From Alteromonadaceae bacterium 2753L.S.0a.02 (GTDB taxonomy: Bacteria; Pseudomonadota; Gammaproteobacteria; Pseudomonadales; Cellvibrionaceae), in NCBI GenBank assembly GCA_007827375.1, contig VISH01000001.1, forward strand, positions 1,302,001 to 1,366,000: a stretch of DNA of 64,000 bases. The letters run 5' to 3'. A program made the position numbers and the translations under genes. Each line of letters opens with the position of its first letter. Position 1 is the stretch's first letter. Under the pieces are notes generated by a model that had not been told where the DNA came from, did no database searches, and worked only from the letters and a program-made list of their open reading frames with translations. Shown piece after piece: positions 27,555 to 36,813 of this stretch.

Positions 27555-28647
27555 TTGGTGTGTCAAGAAACGCATAGCAAGGCATCGGGGCTAAGCGCTC
27601 GTTCTATATTAAAATTTCATCAAAGTGGAAAAGCTTAGTCGAAATATTCGGATAAGCTTTTCTAAAAATCACAAGCATCTCTAGCTTCAAACCAAGCTTA
27701 TCCAGTTTTGATCCGTATTCGACAATTTAAATTTCGCAGTGTATTGCTTCGGTATTTCTTCAAAGGGGTTTTGTAATTCTGACTGCATACTTTTCTGCGC
27801 TAAAGTTAGCGTCTGTAAATTCAAAGTGGGTTAGTAGCATAACCCAGATAAAAGTTCGATACCGCGCCAAGTAACCGGTTTCATCCGCCCGTTCAATAGC
27901 GTACCGACCACAAAATAACGCCTATACGCGCTTATGTGAGCTTTCCTACAAAGTTTAGCCATTACTAAAATCCAATTTATAGCGTTGAAGTTATTAATAG
28001 CAATTTGCTTGCAACGGCGAAAGTAATTTCAGAGTTGTGTTGTTTACGTATTTTTTTTAATTACAAAAAACGTGTTTGCGAACGTGTTAATAAACCCATT
28101 TAAAGGTTTGGATAAGTTGTATACATGGGTTGACGCTTACTCTTTGCACAACTTATACTCGCCGCGAGCGATTCAGCAATCCGAATAACTCGTTTAATTG
28201 TTTCGGGATTGTAGTGTTTATCTAAGCGTTACTATTTTTATAGACGCTTATGGTTTGTTGCCCGCCTTTTCTAATAATAAATTTAATGGTTGGGTCAGCG
28301 CTGTCGAGTAGTTCCCGGGTTTTAATACCACCAGTTTTAATCATTTCTGCTGCTTTTTTAGTGGGCGGATGGTTAATCACAAAATGAAAAACATGTAGAA
28401 ACTATGATTTAAGCGTCATTGGGTTTTTGCATTGTCGTGTTTTTCATTATTGTCTTGCTGTTTCAATAATGTCGTAAATATAAAAATGTGCTCATCGTGT
28501 GAGGGAATAATCACATGCGTAACTTTGCCGTGTGCGCCCAATTTTGTGTGCATCACCTTGGGGTTTAGCCCCAATTTTCATACTTTCAGTTGTAGCGGTA
28601 TTCAGTAGAAAAATAACGTTAATAATTTTAAACAATTAGGTATTTCT
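27555..28647. other. Long gene-free stretch upstream of the G8 protein
   Basis: Almost 1.1 kb, AT-rich, without a credible gene on either strand. It contains one 10-bp perfect inverted repeat (listed separately). Probably a long promoter and leader region for the large secreted protein that follows. Confidence 0.6.
27650..27703. repeat. Inverted repeat GGATAAGCTT / AAGCTTATCC
   Basis: Arms at 27650-27659 and 27694-27703, a perfect 10-bp match separated by 34 bases. It lies about 95 bp after the GH43 stop, without a T-run; a weak terminator or regulatory stem is possible. Confidence 0.55.
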
Positions 28648-31600
28648 ATGACTAGACAATTCATAAATCAAATTAACATGCAGCTAACGGTGGCAGTGCA
28701 TGCACTGCGTTACCGTTCATTCAAATTTCGTGAGGCTTCCGTAACTGTTCAGAATCCTCGTAATAATGCCAAGAAAATTGCTAAATCGCAGAGGTTTTGC
28801 GGCGCAACCAAGCGTATTGCCGCAGTAACCTGTGCATTGCTTTTTTTCGGGAGCCCACTCAGTTACGCACAAACCAACTGTAGTGGCGTAAATGAGTACC
28901 CCAATTGGACTGCGCGTGATTGGTCTGGCGGCGCCTACAATCACGCTAATACCGGCGATCAAATGGTTTACCAAAATACGCTCTACCGGGCCAATTGGTA
29001 CACCTCTACGGTACCGGGTAGCGATTCTTCCTGGTCTAATCTTGGCAGTTGTAGTGGTGGCTCTAGCAGCTCGAGTTCCAGCAGCTCCAGCGGTGGCAGC
29101 CAGTGTGATGAATACTGCCAGTGGTATCAGGACGCGCCTCGCCCGCTGTGTCAAAACACCGATAATGGTTGGAGTTGGGAAAATGGGCAAACCTGTATCG
29201 GGCGTAATACCTGTGCAGCGCCGGAAAACCCAGGTGGTGTTGTGAGCAACTGTACCGGCTCCAGCAGTTCGAGTAGCTCCAGCAGTTCCAGCAGTACTGG
29301 TGGTTCGAGCAGTTCGAGCAGCTCCAGCAGTTCCAGCAGTTCCAGCAGTACCGGCGGTTCCAGCAGCTCCAGCAGTAGCTCAAGCAGTTCCAGTAACGGC
29401 GGCAATGTGTGGTCGAATGCGTCTGTGTGGCCGAATGGTAACGTGCCGCGCGCTGGGGACAGAGTCGTTATCCCGCAGGGCACCAATATCACGCTGGATG
29501 TAAGCCCACCAGCTCTCGCCGGTTTAACCATCGAAGGTTCGCTCACCTTTGCCGAGCAGGATTTAACGCTCACGACTGAGTGGATATTGGTGCGCGGCCT
29601 GTTGCAAATTGGTAGCGAGTCACAGCCCTACACCCATAAAGCCACCATCACCCTTACCGACAACAACCCCAATGAAACTGTTGACGGCCTTATGGGTGAT
29701 CGCGCTATATCTGTGATGGGCGGTACCCTGGATCTGCACGGCAATCGCACAAATACCTGGACCAAACTTGCTGAAACGGCGAATGCGGGCAGCAGCACCA
29801 TTCAAGTACTCAATGCGTCTGAATGGCAGGTTGGCGATGTGATTGTGTTGGCGTCAACCGACTTCGAAGCCGATCAGGCGGAGCAAAAAACCATTACCGC
29901 GATTAACGGCAACAGCATTACGCTGAACAGTGCCTTGCAATATATGCATTACGGCGAGGTTACCTACGATGTAGATGAGCGCGGCGAAGTGGGTCTGCTA
30001 ACTCGCAATATTCTTATTCAGTCCAGTAGCGATTCCGAAAATAATTACAAAGGCGGTCACGTTGCAGTAGGTCAGGGTGAGATGCACATTTCGGGCGTTG
30101 AATTCTACCGTATGGGTCAACACCTTACGCTCGGGCGTTATCCGGTGCATTGGCATGTTCATGGCGAAGGGGGCACTCAATATGTTGAGAACTCAGCTGT
30201 ACACCGCAGTTTCAATCGCTGTGTTACGGTGCACGGTACTGACGATGTGCGTGTCGAGAATAATGTAACCTACAATACTGTTGGGCACTGTTTCTTCCTG
30301 GAAGACGGCGTAGAAACCGGCAACAGTTTTATTCACAATCTGGGTATTCTTACCAAGTGTCACCCCACAAGGGCTTGTCAGCCGTTTAATCAGGACGCCG
30401 ACGATATTTTGTTACCGTCCGATAACAACGCTTCCACCTATTGGATTACCAACCCGGACAATATCTTCCGCGATAACGTTGCAGCAGGTGCGGAAGAAGT
30501 GGGTTTCTGGATCGCATTGCCGGAACAGCCTACCGGCCCTTCTGCAGATACACCGGAGGGGCAGAACACATGGCCAAGGCGAACCAGAATTCGTGAATTT
30601 ACCGGTAATGTGGCGCACTCAAACTACGACGGTATGATGTTCGACCGCGGCCCGAACGAAGATGGTACGTTCGCGATTGCCGGTAACGACCATACCGCGT
30701 ATGCCGACCCCACCAATACCGACAGCCAGGTACTCACCACCTACATGTCAAACTTTACGGCCTATAAAAACCGTAATAATGGCGTGTGGGCGCGCGGTGG
30801 CAGTCATGAGTTCAGCAACTTCCGCCTGGCGGATAATGCCATTGGTTATACCCATGCCGATTCCGGTAGTCTGTTACTCGATTCTCTATTCGTTGGGGAA
30901 TCCGACAACGTGGGTAACCCCAATAGCTCGGCAGAAATGAACTATGGTAGAAGTTTGCCGCGTGAGGCCGACTACCCGGTTCGTGGTTTTGAGTTCTACG
31001 ACTTAACGAATCGCCTGCGTAATGTCACCTTCCGCAATTTCACCGACAACTCAACGCGCAACACCGGCGCTATTTCGTATCTGTTGTATTCCGACTTCCC
31101 AATCAGCACCGCAAACTCCGTGGAAAACCTTACCTTCGAAAACGCCAAGCCGGTGTATTTCCCAGAAATGCGCGACGCGTGGGCCTTTGAAAACAGCGGT
31201 AAAGACGGTTATCGGGGTGCGATTTTCGAAGACGTGGATGGCTCGATTGGCGGTATGCCGGGGGCTTATGTGGTAATTAACAACCCAATACTTACCGATC
31301 AAAACGCCTGTAATATCCAGCCGAGTTGGAATGCCGCGGTGTGCCAGGGCGATTACGGCCGACTGGGTTTTAACTTCTTTGGCTCTAATGGCGGCGAACC
31401 CGGCAGAATCACAATCAGTCGTACCGGCGTAGGCGGCTCTGTTGAAGTGAATGGCTTCCCGTTTGCGTTCGGTGGATTTAGTGGTAAAGAAACCACCGTG
31501 CGACTCGGTACCGAAGTGGAAATCAACACGCAGAATTCCGTGAGTTCGCTGAGCATTTCGCTGCGGGAAGGCACGCCCGGCTCGTCCATTATTATGCGAG

Positions 31601-31755
31601 TTTTTGGTTTCAACAGTGCCAACACGGGTTCGCAACAATCCAGCCTGCAGGCGCTGCGTAACAGCGGTTCCAATGCCTGGTATTCCGCGAATGGTTCAGT
31701 GTATGTGAAACTGTTTGCCACTAGTGGCTTTGGTGCTTTTGTAACAGTGAATTAA
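28648..31755 (+). CDS. Secreted CBM5/12 - CBM10 - G8 - parallel beta-helix protein
   Basis: 1035 residues. A long basic leader precedes a signal peptide ending PLSYAQ. Domains in order: CBM5/12 at about 77-132 (YPNWTARDWSGGAYNHANTG, TLYRANWYTS); short Ser linker; CBM10 at about 153-190 (CQWYQDAPRPLCQNTDNGW); Ser/Gly linker; G8 domain at about 252-365 (WPNGNVPRAGDRVVIPQG, GTLDLHG); then right-handed beta-helix repeats (IRVENNVTYNT-like) up to about 900. The G8-plus-helix core is that of CEMIP/TMEM2, where it is linked to hyaluronan degradation. Here it is coupled to chitin- and cellulose-binding modules, so a secreted polysaccharide-degrading role is likely; catalytic activity is inference. 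A strong terminator follows. Confidence 0.88.
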   Translation: MTRQFINQINMQLTVAVHALRYRSFKFREASVTVQNPRNNAKKIAKSQRFCGATKRIAAVTCALLFFGSPLSYAQTNCSGVNEYPNWTARDWSGGAYNHANTGDQMVYQNTLYRANWYTSTVPGSDSSWSNLGSCSGGSSSSSSSSSSGGSQCDEYCQWYQDAPRPLCQNTDNGWSWENGQTCIGRNTCAAPENPGGVVSNCTGSSSSSSSSSSSSTGGSSSSSSSSSSSSSSSTGGSSSSSSSSSSSSNGGNVWSNASVWPNGNVPRAGDRVVIPQGTNITLDVSPPALAGLTIEGSLTFAEQDLTLTTEWILVRGLLQIGSESQPYTHKATITLTDNNPNETVDGLMGDRAISVMGGTLDLHGNRTNTWTKLAETANAGSSTIQVLNASEWQVGDVIVLASTDFEADQAEQKTITAINGNSITLNSALQYMHYGEVTYDVDERGEVGLLTRNILIQSSSDSENNYKGGHVAVGQGEMHISGVEFYRMGQHLTLGRYPVHWHVHGEGGTQYVENSAVHRSFNRCVTVHGTDDVRVENNVTYNTVGHCFFLEDGVETGNSFIHNLGILTKCHPTRACQPFNQDADDILLPSDNNASTYWITNPDNIFRDNVAAGAEEVGFWIALPEQPTGPSADTPEGQNTWPRRTRIREFTGNVAHSNYDGMMFDRGPNEDGTFAIAGNDHTAYADPTNTDSQVLTTYMSNFTAYKNRNNGVWARGGSHEFSNFRLADNAIGYTHADSGSLLLDSLFVGESDNVGNPNSSAEMNYGRSLPREADYPVRGFEFYDLTNRLRNVTFRNFTDNSTRNTGAISYLLYSDFPISTANSVENLTFENAKPVYFPEMRDAWAFENSGKDGYRGAIFEDVDGSIGGMPGAYVVINNPILTDQNACNIQPSWNAAVCQGDYGRLGFNFFGSNGGEPGRITISRTGVGGSVEVNGFPFAFGGFSGKETTVRLGTEVEINTQNSVSSLSISLREGTPGSSIIMRVFGFNSANTGSQQSSLQALRNSGSNAWYSANGSVYVKLFATSGFGAFVTVN

Positions 31756-31826
31756 TGTAGCCGGTAATATGCTGTCTTAGGCTGCCGCAGGTTTGTGGCA
31801 GTTTAACATCACGTTGTATATCAAGA

Positions 31827-31863
31827 CCCATAATCCCTGTTGTCGGGGATTATGGGTTTTTTA
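31827..31863 (+). terminator. Rho-independent terminator after the G8 protein
   Basis: 11-bp perfect stem CCCATAATCCC/GGGATTATGGG followed by TTTTTT. Confidence 0.93.
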
Positions 31864-32858
31864 TTTGGGGTTAATCAGCGTACACTTTTTACTTTCAAGT
31901 CAATCCACGTCTATGTTGGTGAGGCGCAATTCAGGCTAAGGTATCTCTGTTTAATGATCTTGTTGTGTTGGTGCGACTGACTACAAAATGGTCTGGTAAG
32001 TTTTCTTAAGGTTAAACATATTAATAGTGATAGGGATTGAGCTATTTCGGAAGCTAACAGATTTAATGTTACTTTTATTTTTTGTTCAAAATAGTGAAAC
32101 CGAAGCCTTGATTCAGTTTGGTGTCAACAGGCCCTAGGCAAAAAACCGCTACATACATTGTGGTTCCTCTCGATGGGCAGGTTTTTACCCATTGTGAGTA
32201 ACTCCCCGAATCAAAAAAGAAGTTGTTAGATTTAAATATTCTTCGAATTGCGATTAAACATAGTTAACATGTATGGCGATCGGGGATTTTTATACTTTAA
32301 TTTATCTTGATCTAAACACGAGCTTATTTGGCTCGACTCCGTCTTCCATCTCATGAAACACTTAATCGTTAAACAGGCTAATTGACATTGCAGTCCTCGG
32401 TTTTGCGCATGAATCGTTTCATTGTGCGGCGCTGTTTTTTGCCGCGAATTCAGCTGACAGTAGTTCTTGATTTCTCACATGATTTTAATTATGTGTTGAT
32501 AACAAAATTCGGCTGATGCACAATCTTTACTGCACGGCATGGTGATAGCCGTTCGCCAACATAATAATAAAAGGCGTTTATTTTGCAGCGAGGATGCAAT
32601 ATTTTTTCCAAATTAGGGGCTGTTAATTTGGGCATCAATCTCTTCTCTTTCCTCTCGCTCACAACAGATGTGTTGGCTTGACGCTTCGCTAATCGTCGCT
32701 ATTAACCCGGTCCTTCTGGCAATTGCGGCGCATTTAAGTACCGCCTATTAATCTAACAATAAATTTTGCCAAGTTAATAGCTTGTGCGTGCCTGGTAACG
32801 GAAGCTCGTGTGTATCCGCTTCTCTCCTCTCCTGTAAAAATAATGAAAAGGAAATATC
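31864..32858. other. Long gene-free stretch upstream of the CBM2-VWA protein
   Basis: About 1 kb with no credible gene. It includes the 17-bp dispersed repeat at 32121-32137 and otherwise AT-rich, unstructured sequence. As for the previous large secreted gene, this may be an extended regulatory region. Confidence 0.55.
32121..32137. repeat. Dispersed repeat GTGTCAACAGGCCCTAG, copy 1
   Basis: The same 17 bases occur at 61654-61670, both in intergenic DNA and both preceded by a similar TGAATTTC/TCAGTTTG context. Confidence 0.8.
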
Positions 32859-35021
32859 ATGAGACACTTACAGCAATCCAAATCAGAACGACGTAAAAGA
32901 TCATATCGACCTTTCCGCGTTTTAAAACAAATTTTCTGCGCCACTGGTTTATTCGCAAGTGCAACGCTGGCCAGTATTAATGCGCATGCACTTTCCTGTA
33001 ACGCAACAAGCAACGCTTGGAATAACGGGTATGTGATGAACGTAATCGTTACCAACGACGGCAACACAACACTTAATGGCTGGCAGGTGGAACTTAACTT
33101 TGTTCAGAACCCAAATATCAGTACGTTTTGGAGCAGTGTTATCACTACAAGTGGTAACACCGTTACTGCAGCGAATATGCCGTGGAATGCCATACTCAAT
33201 CCGGGGCAAACCGCAACTTTTGGTTTCCTTGGATCGCACAGCGGGAATTTTGTGCAACCTGTGTGTAGCACCGGGACTTCACCAACCCCGACTCCTACGC
33301 CGACACCGACTCCAACGCCGACTCCAACATCAACTCCGACTCCAACACCCACGCCTACACCAACTCCCACGCCAACCCCGATCGGGTCAAGCTCGAGCAG
33401 TTCGAGCAGCTCAAACGGCTCGAGCAGTTCAAGTGGGTCTAGCTCTGGTGGTTGGAGCAGCAGCTCTTCAACCGGTGGTACATTACCGCAACCGACAACC
33501 ACACCTACGCCAGATCCTGAAATTGGCGAAGATGCCACCCATTTTTATTTAAATTACGATGATTCAGCGAGCACCGCACCGCGCGATTTAACTTTTGCCG
33601 CGTTGGAATACGGCAACATTCCAAGCAGCTCCTATGGTCGCCCGTATGAATTCCTTAATGCGGAAGAATTCGAACATTTTGCAGCCGAGGAAGTTGATCC
33701 TTTTGTTATTTCGATGGGCTTGGCTCAGACCGAAGAGCTGGAAATACCCATCAACATAGAATACCAAGGAACAATGTTTGCGCTGGGCGTTAATATTAGT
33801 GGGCCTACTCTATCCAAAGAGGAGCGTAAGAATGTGGTGCTCACGCTCCTTGTCGATATTTCCGGGTCTATGGGTGGCACCTATGCACCTGAAGCACGCA
33901 ATGATATTCGCACCTTACTGGATGTTGCCAAACACGGTCTGATTGAATTGCAAAGCAGCCTTAAATCGGGTGATGTGCTTAACGTGGTAACCTTTGAAAC
34001 TGACGCCGCTATCGTGCTTACGGATTGGGCTTACGACCCGAACGACCTCACCTACGCCAATGCGGTAAACGCACTCGACGACACCGGAACCACCAACCTT
34101 AATGCTGGCATCGAGCTCGCCTATCAGGTGGCTGGGCAAAGTTACGATGAAACCAAGGCCAATCGCGTAATTATTCTTACCGACGCCTACGCAAATACCG
34201 GTGAGGTCAACTCCACTATTATTGCGGAACATACGGTTATTAATGGTATGGAGGGGATACTGTTTTCTGGCATAGGTATTGGCTCAAATTTTAACGAAGC
34301 TTTCCTAAACAACCTTACCGATATCGGTAAGAGTACCTATACTGCTATGGTCACGCCCACCGATGCCGAACGTATCTTTACTGATGGTTTTATGCGCTTC
34401 GTCGACCACGCGGTGGAAAATATTCAGTTCCGGCTCGATTATCCTCAAAGTCTGGATCAGTTAAAATCTGCCGCTGAACAAATTTCTACCGACCCCGTTG
34501 AAGTTTCCACCGTGAACTACGCTTACAACAGTTCACAGTTTTTCCTCGAGCTTTTCAATGCCGTTGATATTGCCAATGTCGATACCTCAGAAACCATTAA
34601 ACTTACAGCCACCTTCGACGGTGAAGACGGCGAACCGCAAAGCGTTGCTGTGGAAAAAACATTGGAAGATCTACTCGCCGAAAATACCGATGAAATCTAT
34701 AGCGCTGCATTGGTCACTACACTTGCCAATTTGGTTGCTCGGGAAATCAGCTGCGAGGAGGTTCAGACTAGTGGCCTCTACGAGAGAAACATCGCGACCC
34801 CGGTTTTCAACACTTATAAAGCGGCCATCGATGACTTCTGCGCGCTGTATACCGCACCCACACCTACGCCAACACCGACCGTGATACCAACCTGGTATCC
34901 GTCATCGAGTTCGAGTACCTCCAGCAGCTCGACCACAAGCAGTAGCACAACGAGCAGCACTAGCAGCAGCTCATCCAGCTCCAGCAGCACCAGCTCTTCC
35001 TCAAGCGGTGGCGTTTTCTAG
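32859..35021 (+). CDS. Secreted CBM2 - linker - von Willebrand factor A protein
   Basis: 720 residues. A basic leader and signal peptide end near INAHA-LS. A CBM2-type cellulose-binding module follows at about 46-140 (NGWQVELNF, WNAILNPGQTATFGFLG), then a (PT)n linker, a Ser-rich linker, and a VWA domain with an intact MIDAS motif DISGSMGG (Asp about 333), DDTGTTNLNAGI and IILTDAYANTG. The C-terminus carries a second PT run and a Ser/Thr tail ending SSGGVF. No catalytic domain is visible. Likely a secreted adhesin or scaffold linking cellulose to a protein partner. A ribosome site (AAAAGGAAAT) precedes the ATG and a strong terminator follows. Confidence 0.87.
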   Translation: MRHLQQSKSERRKRSYRPFRVLKQIFCATGLFASATLASINAHALSCNATSNAWNNGYVMNVIVTNDGNTTLNGWQVELNFVQNPNISTFWSSVITTSGNTVTAANMPWNAILNPGQTATFGFLGSHSGNFVQPVCSTGTSPTPTPTPTPTPTPTPTSTPTPTPTPTPTPTPTPIGSSSSSSSSSNGSSSSSGSSSGGWSSSSSTGGTLPQPTTTPTPDPEIGEDATHFYLNYDDSASTAPRDLTFAALEYGNIPSSSYGRPYEFLNAEEFEHFAAEEVDPFVISMGLAQTEELEIPINIEYQGTMFALGVNISGPTLSKEERKNVVLTLLVDISGSMGGTYAPEARNDIRTLLDVAKHGLIELQSSLKSGDVLNVVTFETDAAIVLTDWAYDPNDLTYANAVNALDDTGTTNLNAGIELAYQVAGQSYDETKANRVIILTDAYANTGEVNSTIIAEHTVINGMEGILFSGIGIGSNFNEAFLNNLTDIGKSTYTAMVTPTDAERIFTDGFMRFVDHAVENIQFRLDYPQSLDQLKSAAEQISTDPVEVSTVNYAYNSSQFFLELFNAVDIANVDTSETIKLTATFDGEDGEPQSVAVEKTLEDLLAENTDEIYSAALVTTLANLVAREISCEEVQTSGLYERNIATPVFNTYKAAIDDFCALYTAPTPTPTPTVIPTWYPSSSSSTSSSSTTSSSTTSSTSSSSSSSSSTSSSSSGGVF

Positions 35022-35042
35022 ATTGCCGCATTATCTCCATAA

Positions 35043-35066
35043 GCCGGGCTTCTGCCCGGCTTTTTT
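35043..35066 (+). terminator. Rho-independent terminator after the CBM2-VWA gene
   Basis: 7-bp stem GCCGGGC/GCCCGGC with loop TTCT followed by six T residues. Confidence 0.93.
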
Positions 35067-35258
35067 ATGGGCGCCAGATATCGCGCTAGTTCAAACGCGT
35101 TTAGCTGGATTGCTGTTGAAAGCACCCTTTTGGCCCGCGGCAGAAGGCGGGATTTTGGGTGGATAGAGAAGCTTGCGTATTTAATGGATGGGTACGCAAT
35201 CAATATCATGCGCGATTAAAGAATGGCGCAATTACGAGCAAAAAACGTAAAATATTTC

Positions 35259-35290
35259 AGTACATATACGCCTTAAGGAGTATATGTACT
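35259..35290. repeat. Inverted repeat before the cassette array
   Basis: Perfect 11-bp arms AGTACATATAC and GTATATGTACT around a 10-base centre (GCCTTAAGGA). It lies in the 440-bp gene-free strip between the last backbone gene and the first cassette gene; possible operator or boundary element. Confidence 0.7.
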
Positions 35291-35460
35291 ACAGGTAAAG
35301 CATAAGATATCTAAACCATGTTATTGAAATTAAACGATTTTTTCGTTTGTGGGGAGTTGTTTGTGGTGGAGATATCGGCCTTAAGGGCCAATTTCAAGAA
35401 ATATGCGTCTGTATGACGCTGATTCAAATGTTATGTGTAGCCAAAGAATAAAACAGGAAA

Positions 35461-35661
35461 ATGGAAATTACAGAATCTGAAAAATCAGTGTTAAGGCGCG
35501 TTTTGGCAGAGTTGGTGCTGAAGAAGAGGACTGGTGAGATCGGAATTTTGCATGGAGCGGATAGGTTTATATCTACACAGGTATGTTTAAGAAAAAACGA
35601 ATTGGAAGATCTCAATACAATATATAAAAGAATTGGCTTAGGTGCACTGAAGTCAAAGTAG
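35461..35661 (+). CDS. First cassette gene: small hypothetical protein
   Basis: 66 residues (MEITESEKSVLRRVLAELVL start), helical and charged, no signal or membrane segment. It ends about 100 bp before the first attC. Function unknown. Confidence 0.6.
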   Translation: MEITESEKSVLRRVLAELVLKKRTGEIGILHGADRFISTQVCLRKNELEDLNTIYKRIGLGALKSK

Positions 35662-35764
35662 TCAGTGTTAGGCTGGTTAAAATGTAATCATTTTAGTAAT
35701 CTCAATCTATATGGGCTGTGCTTAATGCTAAGGTGATCACAATTTTGCAACTGTATACCGTCGC

Positions 35765-35879
35765 ACATAACCAACTCAGCCAGCGGACTTCCGTTCCGGC
35801 GCTTGTTTATGTGCTTTAACGCTTACGCTAGCACAAAAACAAACGCCTACACTCCAGCCGCTGCTGCAGGGCGTTATGC
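35765..35879 (+). repeat. attC 1 (115 bp)
   Basis: R'' core ACATAAC at 35765, R' core GTTATGC ending at 35879. Internal stem of the CAGCCAGCGGA / CCGCTGCTGCAG type, subfamily A. Confidence 0.9.
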
Positions 35880-35903
35880 GAACACTGATTATGAGGCTAT
35901 GGA

Positions 35904-36164
35904 ATGAAAACAAGTGATTCAAATGGAAATAGTGTCACTATCGGTGATCGAATCAAAATATTGGAAATAGATGAGAAAATCACCAAATTCCTACCGCAAA
36001 AAGAGAAGGCTGAGCTATCTGAATATGTTGGAAAAATATTTACAGTTACATTAGTAAACAGTGATGGCTCTATGGTAGTGAGCGCAATGAGGAGAAACGA
36101 AGATTCTGAGGAAATATTTGGTAACGAGATTGCCATTTTTCCTAAAGGGGCTCTGCTATCGTAA
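35904..36164 (+). CDS. Cassette gene: small hypothetical protein
   Basis: 86 residues (MKTSDSNGNSVTIGDRIKIL start). The region TIGDRIKILEID and KIFTVTLVNSDGSMVVSAM suggests a small beta-barrel of SH3/KOW-like character. No signal peptide. Occupies the cassette between attC 1 and attC 2. Confidence 0.7.
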   Translation: MKTSDSNGNSVTIGDRIKILEIDEKITKFLPQKEKAELSEYVGKIFTVTLVNSDGSMVVSAMRRNEDSEEIFGNEIAIFPKGALLS

Positions 36165-36253
36165 TCTCATGTTTTATGCAAAAAAAATTAGGTGAAATCA
36201 GATATAGTGCAGCATGCGATTTGTCCAATTACGCGTACAAATATTAGTAAAGC

Positions 36254-36367
36254 GCATAACCAAGCCAGCCAGCGGACCTCCGTTCCGGCCTTTGAATTTT
36301 GTGCTGGTCGCTACGCTTGCACAAAATCAAAGGCCTACACTGCGGCCCCTGCTGCGCGGCGTTATAC
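36254..36367 (+). repeat. attC 2 (114 bp)
   Basis: R'' GCATAAC, R' GTTATAC. Long internal palindrome with arms GGCCTTTGAATTTTGTGC and GCACAAAATCAAAGGCC, subfamily A. Confidence 0.92.
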
Positions 36368-36683
36368 CGCGTCGAGTGGGTTTTTTAGCGGGTGCAGCGT
36401 GAAAATTAGTAAAGGGTCTTAGCGCACATTTTGGGGTTATCTGTTCGCAAGGTTATTAGGTTTTGTTGGCTCTAGCACGTAGCAAGGTCAGTGGTACACA
36501 CTATTGAGTTTATCTCAGGGCATGTGCCACCATTGCTAGAAATTCGTAATCCATAAAAGTACCAAGAAACCTTTGGAAAGTATTGTGGCTTCGTTCTTCA
36601 TGGGTTCCCATAGTACGGAGTAGAGTTTTAATTAGGTGGTTGCATTCGGTGCGCTTTCGCGCAGGGAGTTAGGTGGTGTCGCT
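36368..36683 (+). other. Cassette without a credible gene
   Basis: 316 bp between attC 2 and attC 3. No open frame with a start and a plausible protein was found on either strand. Such gene-less cassettes can carry promoters or small RNAs. Confidence 0.6.
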
Positions 36684-36796
36684 TTATAACCAGTCGGTCA
36701 ACTTGACACAGCCTGCTACGCGCCTTTTGGGGTGGCTGCGCCACTGTACCCCAAAAAGCCACTCCACAGGCCGTGCAAGTTACCTCAGCGTTAGTG
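36684..36796 (+). repeat. attC 3 (113 bp)
   Basis: R'' TTATAAC, R' GTTAGTG. Internal stem GGGGTGGC/GCCAC-type centre with GGTCAACTTGAC near R'', subfamily C, like attC 6 and attC 12. Confidence 0.8.
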
Positions 36797-36813
36797 CTCC
36801 ATAGGGATTGACC

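Noticed and set aside
29063..29573. Long open frames antisense to the Ser linkers of the G8 protein
   Set aside because: They arise from the repetitive Ser codons (Leu/Glu or Trp/Asn-rich translations) and have no domain or start signal.
33290..33490. Direct repeats in the PT/Ser linker considered as a CRISPR or minisatellite
   Set aside because: Repeats are in frame, encode linker residues and have no spacer structure; no CRISPR array or cas gene was found in the window.
33104..33538. Gly/Val-repeat frame opposite the PT linker of the CBM2-VWA gene
   Set aside because: Antisense reading of the (PT)n linker; not a gene.
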